Of a stretch of DNA of 64,000 bases, positions 37,601 through 51,200 are shown in pieces. A model generated the notes under the pieces. It did no database searches, was not told the origin of the DNA, and worked only from the letters and a program-made list of their open reading frames with translations. Source of the stretch: Pegea sp. RAD2-039 (lineage: Eukaryota > Chordata > Thaliacea > Salpida > Salpidae); assembly GCA_034620365.1 (NCBI GenBank), contig JAQGEQ010000232.1, forward strand, positions 558,001-622,000, written 5' to 3'. Every line of letters starts with the position of its first letter. The first letter of the stretch is position 1. The position numbers were made by a program, and so were the translations under genes.

Positions 37601-40566
37601 AATAAATAATTTTAGATCGTTTTTTGTTTACTTTATCATTTATTCATTTAGATTTTTTGATCTGCAGATAATATTCTACTTCAAAAACAACTTTTCCGAA
37701 AATAATTTTGGTTTTTTACCTACATTATTTATTTTATTGCATCCATATCGAAAGAAAAGTCATTTTGATGAAAGATAATAAACTCTATTGCTTGCATATA
37801 CAACACCAGGCAACTATAAACTGTGTGAAAATTTTTAAGTCAAATAGGAAATAGCTATAATACAACTTTAAACTAACCATAAACAAAACTTGTATATCTT
37901 TCTATAGATTATCTTTATATAATATTTATCTGTTAGCTCTTTCGCTGTCATTATGTAGAATGTTTGCGTTTAGATGGAAATTACTGCAAACTTACCGTAG
38001 TTAGAAATGTTGATGGTGGTTTGTTTTCACATCATAACCACTTACTAACTATTCATAACACAACGCTTTATTCTTCATTCTGTTTAACTATCAAAAAACC
38101 TGTTTTGGGTTTAAAATATTTATTTGATTTTTTTCTATATTTTAAAAGAAAACAAAAAATTTAACGAAATTTTGAAAAACTTACAAACAAACTATAAAAA
38201 TGAAATTATCTCATTTTAAAAATGTCAAATAGAATTTTATTGTTAACAGTTTCGGTGACTTAAAAATTACTTTATTATTTACGCTTTCAACAAATTTCTG
38301 GATTTTTTTTAAATTAAATTATTTTTCAAAACAAATAACCTAAAGGAGAAAAATACAAACAAGTTCAAATATAAAAGTATCAAATTGTTAATTTATTCTC
38401 TCGCACGTAATCTTACTCTTAAGATTAAAATAACTTCAAGCCCTTAGAAATGATTTTATTATTGAGTGTTCAGGACTCTGAGAAATAATTTTAGAGTCTT
38501 ATAGCAATTTTTGGCTTTTTCACCTTAAAATGTTTGGTATTTATTTTTAACAAGATTTTTGTAAAGAAAATTACTTTTTTCTAAATGATGAACACAACAA
38601 ATTGAACCGAAAATTCAAAAATCTATTTACTATTTTATGTAAAATTCTTTTTATTTAATTTCAAATTTTAGCTTCTGCTTAAAGCCAATAAAAATAAAGG
38701 AATTTTAAAACAAAAAATTATTGAAGATATAACAATTTTTTAATCAAAACCATGAATCCAGTGTTAAGTAGAAAATTTACAAATTGAAACAAAATATTCT
38801 TTGAAATAATTGGAGATTTTGTACATTGTCAAATAAAGGGAACGTATTTAGTTATAAGTTAAGAAAGTTCTTCTATATTTTGTATAAACATTGCAGTTTA
38901 AATGACACTATGTTTAAATATAGTGTTTCAAAATAAATTGTTTGAACAAAAAATTGAATGTTCTTCAGTACCTACAACATTATATATTTAAACTCATCTG
39001 CTTCAAATTTTGTGTAAACAAACAAACAAAAACCAAAGAAAATATAAACACATGATCCTTTTAAAATGATATTGTGCAAGTTGATATCTTGCAGCCTTGC
39101 CAAGTTTATCTTCAAACAACAAATTATTTAAATAATTACAATTCAACCCAAATTTGCAACGCTGTCTTATCAGATAAAGCACAAATACACATTAGTAACT
39201 TTTAAAAACTCAGTAATTTAACTGTTTAATTCAAAAATTAGTAATTACAGAAAGCTGTATTTCACTAAAGCATATTTATTTAAGATAATCTATTACAGAA
39301 CATCAAATAGTGACTTTTCTGCAGCTCCATCAATATCATCTTTAGTTCAAAAGGTCAGAACTTTGTTCTTAAATTGCTAAGTATTGAACGCTGATAATTT
39401 CTCATCTGTAAAGAAAAAGTGAATTTTGAGGTCTTTAATGCTTTATAAACATGTATTTATATGAGATAAGTGTTACAAAAGATTAACAAGTAACGGCGCC
39501 AGTTTTATAAGCTTAAATGTCTACAACACCAGTTTTAACAGAGTTGGAATCCTCATATCAACAAGTTCTAGTGGTAAATAAACACTGGTTTTAACACTAA
39601 AACTGAACTACAATTGAGTTAGTTAACATTTATGTTGTAATAACTTTATATTTAAAACTTTTTTTGAATATAACCTAACATAAACTACTTTTTGTTTTGA
39701 TTCAAGCTTATAAAATTGTTATTTTCGAAATATATGTTTATTTCAGGCATTTGAAATAAATTAATAAATATCTAACTTGCTGATAACAGATGTATTGTTA
39801 ATCAGTTATATTTTTGTCAATGATATAAGTTATGTCTTTTTAATAATAAATGATTTTTTAAAATTTAGAATTTAGGTCAAATTCTTAAACGTTGAAAATC
39901 ATATAAAAAGTTAATAAAAAGTCTTTTCTTGAGGAGTTTTTACAATTCAAGGTGCTTAGTTGACCTATCTGGTTTTTTATAAAATTAGATAGATTCAAAT
40001 GTTACAATTTTGTAAATGAAATTATTTAAATTTTAAAATATCTAGAAAACTTATAAAACAATATATTGTAATCTGAAATAGTTAAAATAAAAAATAATGT
40101 CATTTTATTTTATTAAATTTTTTCAATTGATAAATTGAAGTTAAAATGATGTATCTTACAAAAACACAAAGCAAAAAATAATTACAATAATATTTTTCTA
40201 GCAACAGTTTATAGCTTAGAAAAGTTTTTTATATGCAATTATTTTTCAGCTATCATTCAAACCTACTATAAAAACAGTTTGAAAATGTATCCATCAACAA
40301 TCGATTCCAAATAATCTCTGAGTTATTGAAAAAAAGATTGATGTGGTTGAAATTAATCTGATATAAAATTTGACAAAGATACTCTGAAATTTTCGATGTG
40401 TTTACATCTGCTCTAACTTTTACATCCTGTAAACTCTACTGCTGAATTTTTAGTTACAAACTTTTTGATTAATGACAATTAGAGCTGAGATAAAAATTAA
40501 AACTTTTAATTACTATTCATAGTATTAATCTGTTATTTGATAACATTCGTTTATCACTTCATTAAG
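34698..40566. other. Noncoding stretch downstream of emx
   Basis: Nearly 6 kb with no supportable gene. A less AT-rich patch at about 36600-36880 has a 44-codon plus-strand open frame (about 36609-36740) with no start, no splice context and no recognisable motif. Open frames at 37596-37778 and 37964-38164 look like chance. Confidence 0.5.
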
Positions 40567-40690
40567 AATAAAAGTGTTGAGATGGAAAGCCTTTACGGCG
40601 CCAATAATACACGACAAGCCCTGAAGATGGTATGACTAGGAGATCGTAAGTTGACATTTAAGTGATTTTGGCCCACCCTGTTCTGGTCGA
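40567..40690. repeat. GC-richer island, possible dispersed-repeat fragment
   Basis: A sharply bounded 120-nt patch of higher G+C inside very AT-rich DNA. It contains TTTACGGCGCCAATAATAC, CCCTGAAGATGGTATGAC and GATCGTAAGTTGAC. The combination of CCTGAAGATGG with a following TCGTAAGTTGAC resembles the CCTGAAGATGG...CGAAACGTTGAC boxes found near the ends of various animal dispersed repeats. This is resemblance only, and no second copy is visible in the window. Confidence 0.3.
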
Positions 40691-42731
40691 AGTAAACAAA
40701 CAAATTTGTATTGAAAAAAAAACCTTCTTGCTTAATAACTCCATTTAAAGGAAGATCTATTTAGTGATTAACTTTAAAATTTCTTAATCTTTTGTTTTAT
40801 AAGAAGATTATTCAACTAATTTAATGTTCCTAATTGAAGTTGACATTTAAAATAAACAAATCTAAACACAAATAAATAAATTATTTAGGACCTTAAATGG
40901 GAAGACATTTAATAGTTTTATTTCGATTCGAAATTTTGAATAATGTTTTAGAAGCTTTTATTTAGTGTCGATATTTATTCAGAAGTAGTGTTTTAGAAGA
41001 AGACATTAAGAATTAATTTAAGTATATCCTTCATTCCTTTTATTAAGATCGACGTGTTTAAATTATTCGAACTTTTAAACTTGTAATAAAACATTAAGCA
41101 AAGTTAGATTTTCTTATTAAGCACTACATATCTTTGTTTCTTGCAAAAAATTCTTACTAATCTGTGTTTTTATACACTAAGATTAATCGTTGCTGCTAAT
41201 GCAGGCTCACGAATTACAGAGATCGCATTAATAACTTATTAAAGGTCATTGGAAGTTTCAAAAATAAATCATATTTGAAAGAGTAATGTTTATTTTAGAT
41301 TTATTCAAATTAAAAGTTTGAAAATGATATGATATAAAGATATTTTTTGAGCTTACATTTAAGAGTTTTTTTAACTAGAAAATTTTTGAATCAAACAACT
41401 TCTTTTAAGTTGAATAGTTGCAGGGTTTATATTTATAATAGTATCTAGTTTGACTATCTGATTACATGTTATTTATTAAGCATTAGAGCAATCAAAATGT
41501 ATAACAACATACCAAAACCAAGAAATTAATTAAATTTAGATTTATATATAGGCAACATCTACGAAAAGGGCTTATCAGACCAAAACTCAAAACTTATTCG
41601 GTAATTTGAAAATTATATCTTTGTTTATGTCACCACAAGATCAACTTATGTTTGATTTACAACTTTCTTCAATTATTCAATTGTCTTTTTGAGAAAACTT
41701 AACGTACACTTGATAAGATGAACTGTTGTAGTTTAAACACAAGTAAAAACTAAACGATTATCGCTTTGATTGCTCACAAATTTATGCAGGTGCAAGATTT
41801 TGCGAGTATTTTGATGTTATATGATTATAATAAGGTTTTAACTTGTCTTCTTTATATGATTTTTACTAAAGATTTGTTAAAGTATCACCTTTGTAAAGAA
41901 GTTTATAAACATAGGGATTTAAGTTGGCTCTTTGGCTTAAATTTTTAGCATTTCTCTGCTTTAATCTTAATATGACAGCTTTTCATAAAGATGAGATGAT
42001 AAAAAATGATCAAATTTCTGCAGATAAGTTACACTAAACAGGTATGCTTCTTCAATAGCACTGCCTTGTATTTTCTAAAATTCTATTTTTTGTTTATTAT
42101 AACACTAGAATTAAAAAAAAGTAAATGTATTATTCTGTTATTGGCCTATTAATTTGTTCTTACTTGAGAATAGATATTATATTTCGAGCTATATTTTATT
42201 TATAAATATTTTATTTCCACTTTAGAATTTATATATATGTTTTGTATTACTTATAAAATTAATTATAATTTTTAGAATATTTTTAAACTTATCAGATAAC
42301 TGCTAAATTATCTCAATATTATTTTCATGTAAAAAGTTTAATAAAAAATGTAAAGTAGCTAAAAAAGTCAGATCTAACACGTGCTGAAACTTTTGTTGTT
42401 GATTTGCAACTATTCAGTAAAAGGATAAGATTTAATTTGTTTAATTATTTCTTATTAGACAAAAGTTATAACAATAAATTAATAAAAAAAACGTTTTATT
42501 GTTTTGTCAAAACAAACTTTTCTATAAAAAATGTAATTTTCAAAAAAAAATCTACACGACTTGAATTTCTTTTGTCAAATTTTGATTGATAATCCATTAA
42601 CATTATGAAAAGAAAGTAAATTTTTCTTATATCCTAATAATTGTTCTTTCGTTCGGTTTCCTTAATTTTCTTTTACAACTTTAGGCATAATCACTAAACT
42701 AGTTTAAAAAAACTTAAATTTCTTCATTTAG
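40691..42731. other. Noncoding AT-rich DNA
   Basis: About 2 kb with no coding, RNA or repeat feature that I can support. Open frames at 41766-41948 and 42404-42589 have the composition of chance frames. Confidence 0.5.
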
Positions 42732-42841
42732 TTGTCGTTTACGACAATGCCCGGGCATAACCTTCTAACATAATCCTTCTTGTAAGGATCATCGCTATAG
42801 TCTAATCTTGTGTTCATGTCACCCTAGGAGAGACCCTCCTA
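42732..42841. repeat. Island with three short hairpins
   Basis: Three perfect inverted repeats stand in a row within a GC-richer patch. TTGTCGT-TT-ACGACAA lies at 42732-42747, ATCCTT-CTTGT-AAGGAT at 42773-42789, and TAGGAG-AGACC-CTCCTA at 42825-42841. The patch also contains GCCCGGGC, which is unusual here. It may be a fragment of a structured repeat or RNA. It has no open frame and no hammerhead core (CTGATGA..GAAA). Confidence 0.4.
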
Positions 42842-45800
42842 TATAGCAGCCTACTTAAGTTGCAACAAACTATACTATGACATCATGAGCAACAACTCAT
42901 AACAGGTCAAAAGGTTATATCAACTTTTGCAAAGTAAAAGCGAAAACTTTTTTGGCTTTTGTTTATTATGGATTGTATACAGTTATTAGTGGTGGGTGAC
43001 ACTAAAGAGAAGATTATACAAACATTGCAATTATGTTAAAACACAAGAGTTACCATAGACATGTGTAAAGTTTTATTTATAGATTTTAGTTTATTTATAT
43101 AAAAATTTAAGTAGACGTTTCAACGGCTACAAGTTCTTTTTGTACAGCTAATCAAAATTTCATCATACTTGTATAAAAGTACATTCTTCTAATTTATTGA
43201 TTAATAATAATTTTAAAGGTTATATAAAAACATTTTTATTCATTTTGGTTTCATGATTGTTGATAGTTTAAAAAGATAATTTAATAAAAATTTGCTCATG
43301 AAGTTTAAACAAAATTTGTAAAAACCCACAACACAATTAAATATGTAAAAGCAATTAGTATAAAATTTATCAAAATATTAAGCTTCTAAAACATAACAAG
43401 TTCAGTAAACAGTAACTTGCTCATGTTAACAATGTTAATTTGTTTTAACATACAAATAAAGTTGAAAAATAACTTTAGATTGAAAATGTAAAACATACAA
43501 TCAAAATTATGATAAAAAGCTGCATCTGGTTAAGTTATCATTTAATTATTATGTAGTCAACTTATATACGACTTAAATAATTGTGGGTATAAATGCATAA
43601 ATAAAAATAATAGTCTGCAAATATATACAAAATTGAATAAACAAATAAAGAAAATTTATTGTCATAGAAAATTTAATATTTATTATGGAGATATATTTAT
43701 TATGGTTTTTATACCATACTGTTATAACTGTATATGTTTCTAATTATTTTCAAACTATTTTTAATAAAAATGTTTATTTTATTATTTGATTCACACCCTA
43801 ATTAAGTATATTTTTCTTTGAATTGATAATAACTGATTGTGTTTTCTAAGAAGCCTTAAAAATTGAAAATAAAAAGGTTTTCTTGATGTTATGACGCATT
43901 TAAGTTTATAAAATCTTTAATATCGTACTAAAATATTCTTATACAAAATTTGATTAACTTCTTTACATTATATTATGTATTTTCAAACTTTTATTTCAAT
44001 GCAGTTACTGTGCTTATAATAACTGAAGGATAAACCAAATTATAAAATTAAAAGTTTCAACGTAAATAACAAACTTTTTTTTGCTTTACAGTATTACTAA
44101 GTTAAATCTTTAAAACGTAGTATAAAAACATTAAGTAGATAAAGAGTACAATGCAATATCTTAAATAGTTTTTTTTTTATCTCGTTCAGTATTTATTAAA
44201 ATGATTATGTACCAAAAAACAGATACCACATTGTACTAGCTATTAGTCTCAATCGGATGGTAATCTTAATGAAAAAATTTGTATTAATTGTTTTCTTTTT
44301 CTCTTGCTTTTGGATTTACAAAGAACTTTTAGATCGTTATTTTACTGAAAGCAATTCAAAATATTTTTGATTTTATAAATGAAAAACAGAGTAACTGGAA
44401 ATGATGAATAATACGTGACAATAAATATATGTAATGTTGATATCAAAATTAAGATGTTTTTTTTATCAAAAAGATCTTACTGAAGATAACCAAAACTATT
44501 TATTGTATTATATCTTTTTTTTTTGCAACTATTGATTAGTTTACATTCCTTTAAATTATGTAAATATTTGCAAGGTTAGAATGCAATGTTTTAAACAATA
44601 TAATTTAGTTATAGTTTGTATTTTCTATAAATAAAAGTAAAGATAAGTTAACATCTGAAATTTAGCAACCATTTGAAAACTTTTATACAAACCTTATTTG
44701 TTATGGAGGATAGCTACTGAAGTTAAACAGTGTTGTTAACTGTCACTACATCTTTATTATGAGTATGCTTGAAATATTCTTAAAGTGAATAATTTTAAGA
44801 TGTACATTTACGTCAAAACACTCTAAACTAGAAATGGTAAGCTTTTGTTTTAAAGGAATACAAATTTAAAATTTTATCTTTACTGATTTGACAATGATAT
44901 GCTTTTAAAATATTATAAATACTATTTGCACTACTGCGGTTTTAGACAAGGAAATCCTTTATTTTATTATACCTAATTATGTGGTATTGATACAAAGAGT
45001 TAGATTTTTTCATTTAAAATAATTTTAAAATACTAGAAGTTTTAATCAAAGAACCTATTTATTGACAACACCAGGTTGGTTTACAATTGTTTTAAACCCT
45101 GAATTTATTTAAAGATAACAATGTAATTTTAATTGTTAATTTAGAGTTTACCAAAACGTTAAACAGTTATTTAAAATAAAGTTTAATTTTTATATATGTT
45201 TTTGGATACATCACCTTTTGATCATACTAACATTAACATATATTTAGTTTATAAACTATTCGATGAAACCATAAACTATAAAATAACTTCTTTATTAAGG
45301 TAAGTTTAATTACCATTAGCAGAATATAACTTTTATGACAATTTTGTTTTTCAGACTATCATTGATAATTATAACAAAGTACAATTATTATGTTCTAAAC
45401 TAGAAATTTTAATTAGAAATATTTTAAGTTAATTTTTAATAGCTAACCTTTCGAAGTTTAACTCAGCAAAAATATTTTAAATACATATATTTCAAATTCT
45501 TAGAATATAAATATGAAATTTAATTCCATTGTAATGTTATTTACTGATTAAATTTTTTAATCATTACTTTTTTAATAAACGTTGAACACCAAGAACTATT
45601 ATCAAAAATGAATGAAAGTTATTAGAGCATACAAAGATTGCTAGAGAGATTTTGTCAAGATATGTTATCAGTTTGCAATTATTAGCTGTTCAACAGGTTA
45701 AACAAAGTTAGATGAAAATTATTTACTATAAAAGAGAAATTCTAAGAAATCATATATTAAAAAATGTTTCCAAAGAAAATATTTCAAAAATGAAATTTCG

Positions 45801-47084
45801 ATTAATAAAAGTCGAAAGTTTTGTTTTCGTTTAAAAGTTTCCATAAATAATTGAAAAAAGTGATTTATTTGAAACGCTTTATCCTTGTTTTTTGTATAAT
45901 TAATTGTTAGATACCATACATTTTATATAACTAACAAAGAATTACAAGGAACTATTTTTGCAATGTGGCTGTAAAAGGTTTTTTTTTATTCAACAATTGC
46001 TAAAAAACCTCAAAATTTTATATTTAACTTTTCATAAAACTGATATGAATTTTATGCCAAATTTTGGATAAATATAGAACGTTTTAAAATTATAAATGTT
46101 CAACTTCTAGATAAGGATATCAACAATATTAAAAAATATTTATGTAAAATCTGTAATCATTTAAAGTTTTTGTAATAATTAATCAATTTGTTACAAAAAA
46201 ACCCAATTAAATATCTTGAAAAACAATGTTAACATGCTATTTAATAAAATCTAAACATGAAAATATTCAAGATTTTCTTAAAATTATTCATAGATAACAG
46301 TAAAAACAGTTCAATATTTTTGAAATATTTTTTGATAATTATCAAGATGTTTAAACGATGTAAAAGGAACATTGTATAAATAATAGATTAAATTATTTGA
46401 GATTAGAAAACGTGCCTTGATATAAACAAATTACTTCAACGTAGTTCTTACATAAAATTGTTGGAGGGGTTCAATTTTCAGGCATTAAAGAAAAATAGGC
46501 TGAAAAAACAATTGTTATTTTAAAGACTGTTCTTAACTTTCCAGAAAAGTTAGTAGCTTCTATAATTTACATTTTATACACCAAATAAATGCTTTGTTTC
46601 TTATATTTTTTATACTTAAAATGATGTTGAATCTCAAATATATAAAAAGTGAAGAACATTATAGGACTTTAGTTTTAATACAGTTTAAACATTTTAAGTG
46701 TTTTTTTAACAACCTTATAAAACATTTTACGTTTAAATTGTAGTAATTTGTAACGAAATTATAAAATAAAAAACAACACAGCTTGGAAAGTATTATTTTT
46801 TTTTATCTCAGAACACTTTTTTAGCACGAACACAAACGAAAATAGTTGAATATTCAAGTGACCTAGTCTAGTCAAATTATAGATTTTTATTATATAGAAT
46901 AAAAACATTTTATCGCACAGGTCACCATAAAATCTTGCTATAAATTGCCAATTTACTTTACTAGTGTAGCACGTTATAAATTTGTTTAAAGTAATTTTCA
47001 AAGAGGTCAATTTACTCATTACTTTAAGATATGAAGCAGTTTCTTATAAAAGCAAATTAGAGAAAGTTTAAAACGTTTTTTCAG
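42842..47084. other. Noncoding AT-rich DNA
   Basis: Over 4 kb of strongly AT-rich sequence. The 86-codon minus-strand open frame at 46759-47019 is composed mostly of Phe, Leu, Ile, Lys and Asn and has no splice or motif support. I see nothing else. Confidence 0.55.
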
Positions 47085-47177
47085 GCGTCTTATCAATGTC
47101 CACTATGCTGGAAGGTTCTTCAAGATCTACACAAAAGTTTCACAATTTTATTTCCCATAATCAAAACCTATTTTTTG
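47085..47177 (+). CDS. Candidate isolated exon
   Basis: A strong acceptor (CGTTTTTTCAG) and a donor-like GGTAAAT bracket 93 nt of higher G+C. Two of the three forward frames stay open across it and the third closes only close to the end. The second frame reads ASYQCPLCWKVLQDLHKSF, whose Y.C..C start is reminiscent of a C2H2 zinc finger, but the distal His pair is not present. The first frame is Ser-rich. No neighbouring exon was found, so gene, frame and even reality of this exon are open. Confidence 0.28.
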
Positions 47178-48094
47178 GTAAATTACTTAATTTTCAGCAT
47201 TGAAATAAGATAAATAAGGTTGTATATGATTTGCTATCATTTTCAAATTAATAGACTGAAACAGCTGCAAGTTTTTGACTTTTTATGAGTATTTTCATTG
47301 TTTTAAAGATTTAAAAATAGCTAGTTGTAAACTTAAAGTGATCGGGTAAAGATAAAGTTATGGTCGTATTAAAATAATATAAGCTATTATCAGTAATTCG
47401 TTTGTTTCACACTTTTATAAAAAGTATTTTTTTTTGCTTTTTTAATTTTAGAAATTGTGTAAATAAACATGTTATAAATAAAAATAATTTTCAAACTTTG
47501 CTTTAAATGCAAATTTTTAGTTTTTATTTATTGTAAATTATCTTTAGTTTATAAAATCAAAAATTTGATGACTCTTAAAAGTTTAAAAAATTCCACATTA
47601 TGACATGATAAAGAAATTAAATTGAAAAGTGCTATACTTAAGTAGACAAAACATCAAATCTTGTTTTTCAAAACATTTAAAAAGCTGGTTATCAAAAATA
47701 TGTTCAAAAATACAACAATACAACACTGTAAAAGTGAACAAATATGGTTTTAATTAGATTTTTTGCTCAAATATTTCCGCCTTTTTATTTAAGTACTTTT
47801 CGGAAGCTTGTCATAAACTTCATTGACGTCATATAATCTAGCGTATCGATATCGGAATTTAACTTTTAAAAAGATTTTTTATGATAACGGTTAATTAAAG
47901 TTTGTTTCCGATTATTGGCACAAACCTAAGTGCCTTGTGTTTGTTTACATTTAAAATAAAAGTTTCAATTTAAATTTTGATTCAAATTTTTATTTTTTAT
48001 TCTGTAAAACTTTTCTAGCTTTTATATTAACTCTTTATATTTAATTTTATTATTTTTAATTATGTTTAAAGCAAAAATAAAATATTTAAAATTA
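47178..48094. other. Noncoding AT-rich DNA
   Basis: AT-rich stretch between the candidate exon and the LINE 3' end. It contains one TGACGTCA site near 47824-47831. I see nothing else. Confidence 0.5.
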
Positions 48095-48263
48095 ATTATT
48101 CACTTTTATATGCTTTGAGGACTACTGAAATGTCATGTGTTACAAGTTATAGTTTCTATAGTTCTCACTTAATATATGTTATTTGTGAGAATGTGTTAGC
48201 GAGAGGTGCTCTCTTCAGGCACCCTCCTTCGCATCTATTGTAATAAATAATAAATAAATAAAT
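48095..48263 (+). mobile_element. 3' end of the CR1/L2-like LINE family, severely 5'-truncated
   Basis: Matches the 3'UTR of the family seen at 7127-7260 and 63830-64000, beginning near TTATATGCTTTGAG and including GTTATTTGTGAGAATGTGTTAGCGA. It ends with a bulged hairpin (48201-48226) and a short AATAAATAA-type simple tail (48241-48263), as expected for CR1/L2 elements. Only about 170 nt remain and there is no coding part. Confidence 0.8.
48201..48226 (+). repeat. Bulged hairpin at LINE 3' terminus
   Basis: GAG-A-GGTGC pairs with GCACC-CTC around a 9-nt loop TCTCTTCAG, an 8-bp stem with a single bulged A. The same structure is present in the copy at 63841-63866. In CR1/L2-type elements such 3' structures are recognised by the reverse transcriptase. 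Confidence 0.65.
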
Positions 48264-51200
48264 CAGAAAACTTTTGATTTTTTATCTTCAATTTTCGAAA
48301 ATCTTATTTTACTCTAAAAATTTGATTTTTCAAGCTAAGCAGATCATTAGCTAACAGATTATCTAATCAAGGCAACTATTTATGTTCAAACTTATTATCA
48401 ATTTGAGAATTACTAATTCTGCAGATCTCTCTACATTTATTGTCTGTATATAATTGCAAATTATTTGATTTATTAGATAAAACATAAATGCTGCAGAAAG
48501 ATTAAAAGGTGGTCTTGAACATGTTTATTTAGCTTAATCACAAAATATAATTGATCAACTTTATAAACTTTCTTTCTTTCCTAGAAGCATTTTGTAAATA
48601 TTTGAGATAAAACCACTAAATTAAAGGCTGAATAACAAACGAATAATTGAAAATGAAGGAACACTTATATTCTGAAAAAGATTATTTTATGTAATTCAAG
48701 CAAACAACTTACTTCATAGTTATAAGAATTTAGAAATTGTTTAAAAGTTAAAGGTTTAGATTCTAGCATTTAAAAAGATATGTTTGGATTATTAGAGTTT
48801 TTGAGAAATTTTAAATGTAAAAGCAAATAGCTTAAAGTATTTTATCTGCTTGCAAAATACAAACCCAAATGTATCTTGCTCTAATAAGCTGTTTCATATC
48901 TAAGCCAGGTACTTGTGACCAATGGTAATCGTTTGTGACAGTGAAAAGAGGGTTTCACAGGCTTGAAAGTCTTGTCAGACATCTTAAACCAAACTTTTGA
49001 ACATCATAATTATCTGAATTCATTTAATAATTTCTACGATTCAGATATAAATGAAATAATTTAAAACCTTGCAGCTTATTTTTGATATAATTTCGACTTA
49101 ATTTCAGTCATTTATTTAAAGATTAAAATTCTTAAGGATCTATCAAAAGCCTTGTAAAGCAAATCAGCTTAAATATGTTTTTTACTCACACAAACTTAAA
49201 CAATAGAAAGCTATTTTGTACACTAATTACACAATGTATGGTTGGCTTAAATGATTAAGCTTTTTAGTATTTTATTGGGTTGTTAATTACACTATTTAGG
49301 TTGTTTGGTATTTATATTAGATGCTTGCCTTAAAAACTTTTTTATTGTTCGTCAAAATTATAAAACAGCTTAAAACAAATTTGTAAAATATCATAAATTC
49401 CATTTCTCGAAATATTTTTTATTTAAATTGTGTTTTTTTACCAGATAATGAGCAAATATTAAAAAAAACTTTCAAAAATTTCATAAATAAGCTTTTGTAT
49501 CAAAGCTACCATAGTTTCAACATTTAATAGTGAGATCAGCTTGACTTAAGGGACTGGTAAAAGTCTTAAAGGAAGATTTAACGATATTTTTCTTGACTTT
49601 AAATAAAAGTGAAAAAATCAGATAAGGTGTCAGCAGAAAATTTATTTTCTAAAAACTCTGTGACTGACCTATAGTTAATCTTATTACACAAACGGTTTAG
49701 GCCCATTAGAGGTGATTAGATTATACGAAAAAGTTTTATCGCGTTTAATATTGCCTAAAGGTGTGCGAATGAAAGCGTGAACTCGAATTTTTAAGGCAGA
49801 ATCAGACTTCATCAAATCTGTTATCTTTATCTTTGTTATGGCTTTTCGTTTTCGTTAAGCTTCATGTCTGGCTTTTTTGGCGCGGAAACATTTTGGCGTA
49901 CTCAGTAACTTTAAAATGTTTAATACGCATCATATAGTTCAATTAAAATAAACTACTTTAGCAGATTTATTAGAAATATTTAAATAAATATCTTGTGTCA
50001 CTGTAGCTGTTTATGTATAAGTTTTTGGATAAGCAAAATAATGACTCGAATTTTACTGAATCAACATTTTTAGTCGAGTAAAATCTTTTTTTTTCGCTAC
50101 AAGTTTAATCTCATCAGATCAAATGGCGCCTAAATATGTCACGAACGTTCTTTAGCCTCTTCTGCAGGTTTTAAACTTGATTGATTCTTATCTTGGATTT
50201 AGTTTGAGACTAGTTTTAACAAGACACATCAAATTAGTTGTTAAATCAATTTTCATTAAATGCAATTGTATATGTTAGAGCGTAACCATAAACTATTTGA
50301 TGTTTCAAGCATCGAGCAGAAGCATACTCAAACTATAACTCCGATACAAACAAGCAGCTTGTTATCGAAAGTTCTTTTATCAACCTATAACTCAGTTTAG
50401 TACATAAGCAGTAATAATTTAATTTTAAATTAGAGGAACCCCTTATGAAACATTTCTTTCATTTATCAGGTGCGTCATTAAGGAGGTACCCCACTAATGG
50501 CAACAGTGTGCTTTAAAACTAAACTGCCAGCTGGCTTAGCAAGTTTAAAGTGTTTTTAAATGTTGCTTTGAAGTTAGTAATTGTTTAGGAAATATTTGAT
50601 AAACTTTCACAAAGCTCTTATTTATCCCTTTTTCCCGACAGAATGATTGACGTAGAGTTATTATAAAAGATAAAAAAAAGGACTCACGACCTGATGCTTG
50701 ATTTTATGTTTTTAGGAGTTTTTAGTCAAATTATCTTCGATTTTGTAAACTTCATAAAAAATAACTCAAATTTTCAAATTTTTAAATGACGAAAATAAGC
50801 CAGATTAAAACTTTAAACTATTGGAAGTATAAATATTGATTTGATAGCTAAAAAGTTCTTCTTAATTCAAAATATTAATTTAGTTTGTTTATTTAGTTTG
50901 ATTGAATCATTTAACATTTAAACTTTAGCTATAAAAATCATTAAATGAAGATTAAAAATATCAAAAAATTGTTAGTTGAAATGAAAAAATTGATTGAATA
51001 ATGAACAGTTTTGAGTGATTGTAATGAATAAAAAATCTCTACTAAAAAAATCAATTAAAAATTGACTTTGTAACAAAGATTAAGTGAACTAAATTATACC
51101 AAAAAGGCAGCTAGAGTGAAGTGTTTAAAATATTAAATAATCTCAACGTGATTGTTTGAATAATAATAATTAGAAAAATGAACATCAGCAAATTCTACAT

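Noticed and set aside
46759..47019. Open frame of 86 codons on the minus strand
   Set aside because: Dominated by Phe, Leu, Ile, Lys and Asn, as chance frames in this DNA are. No motif or splice support.
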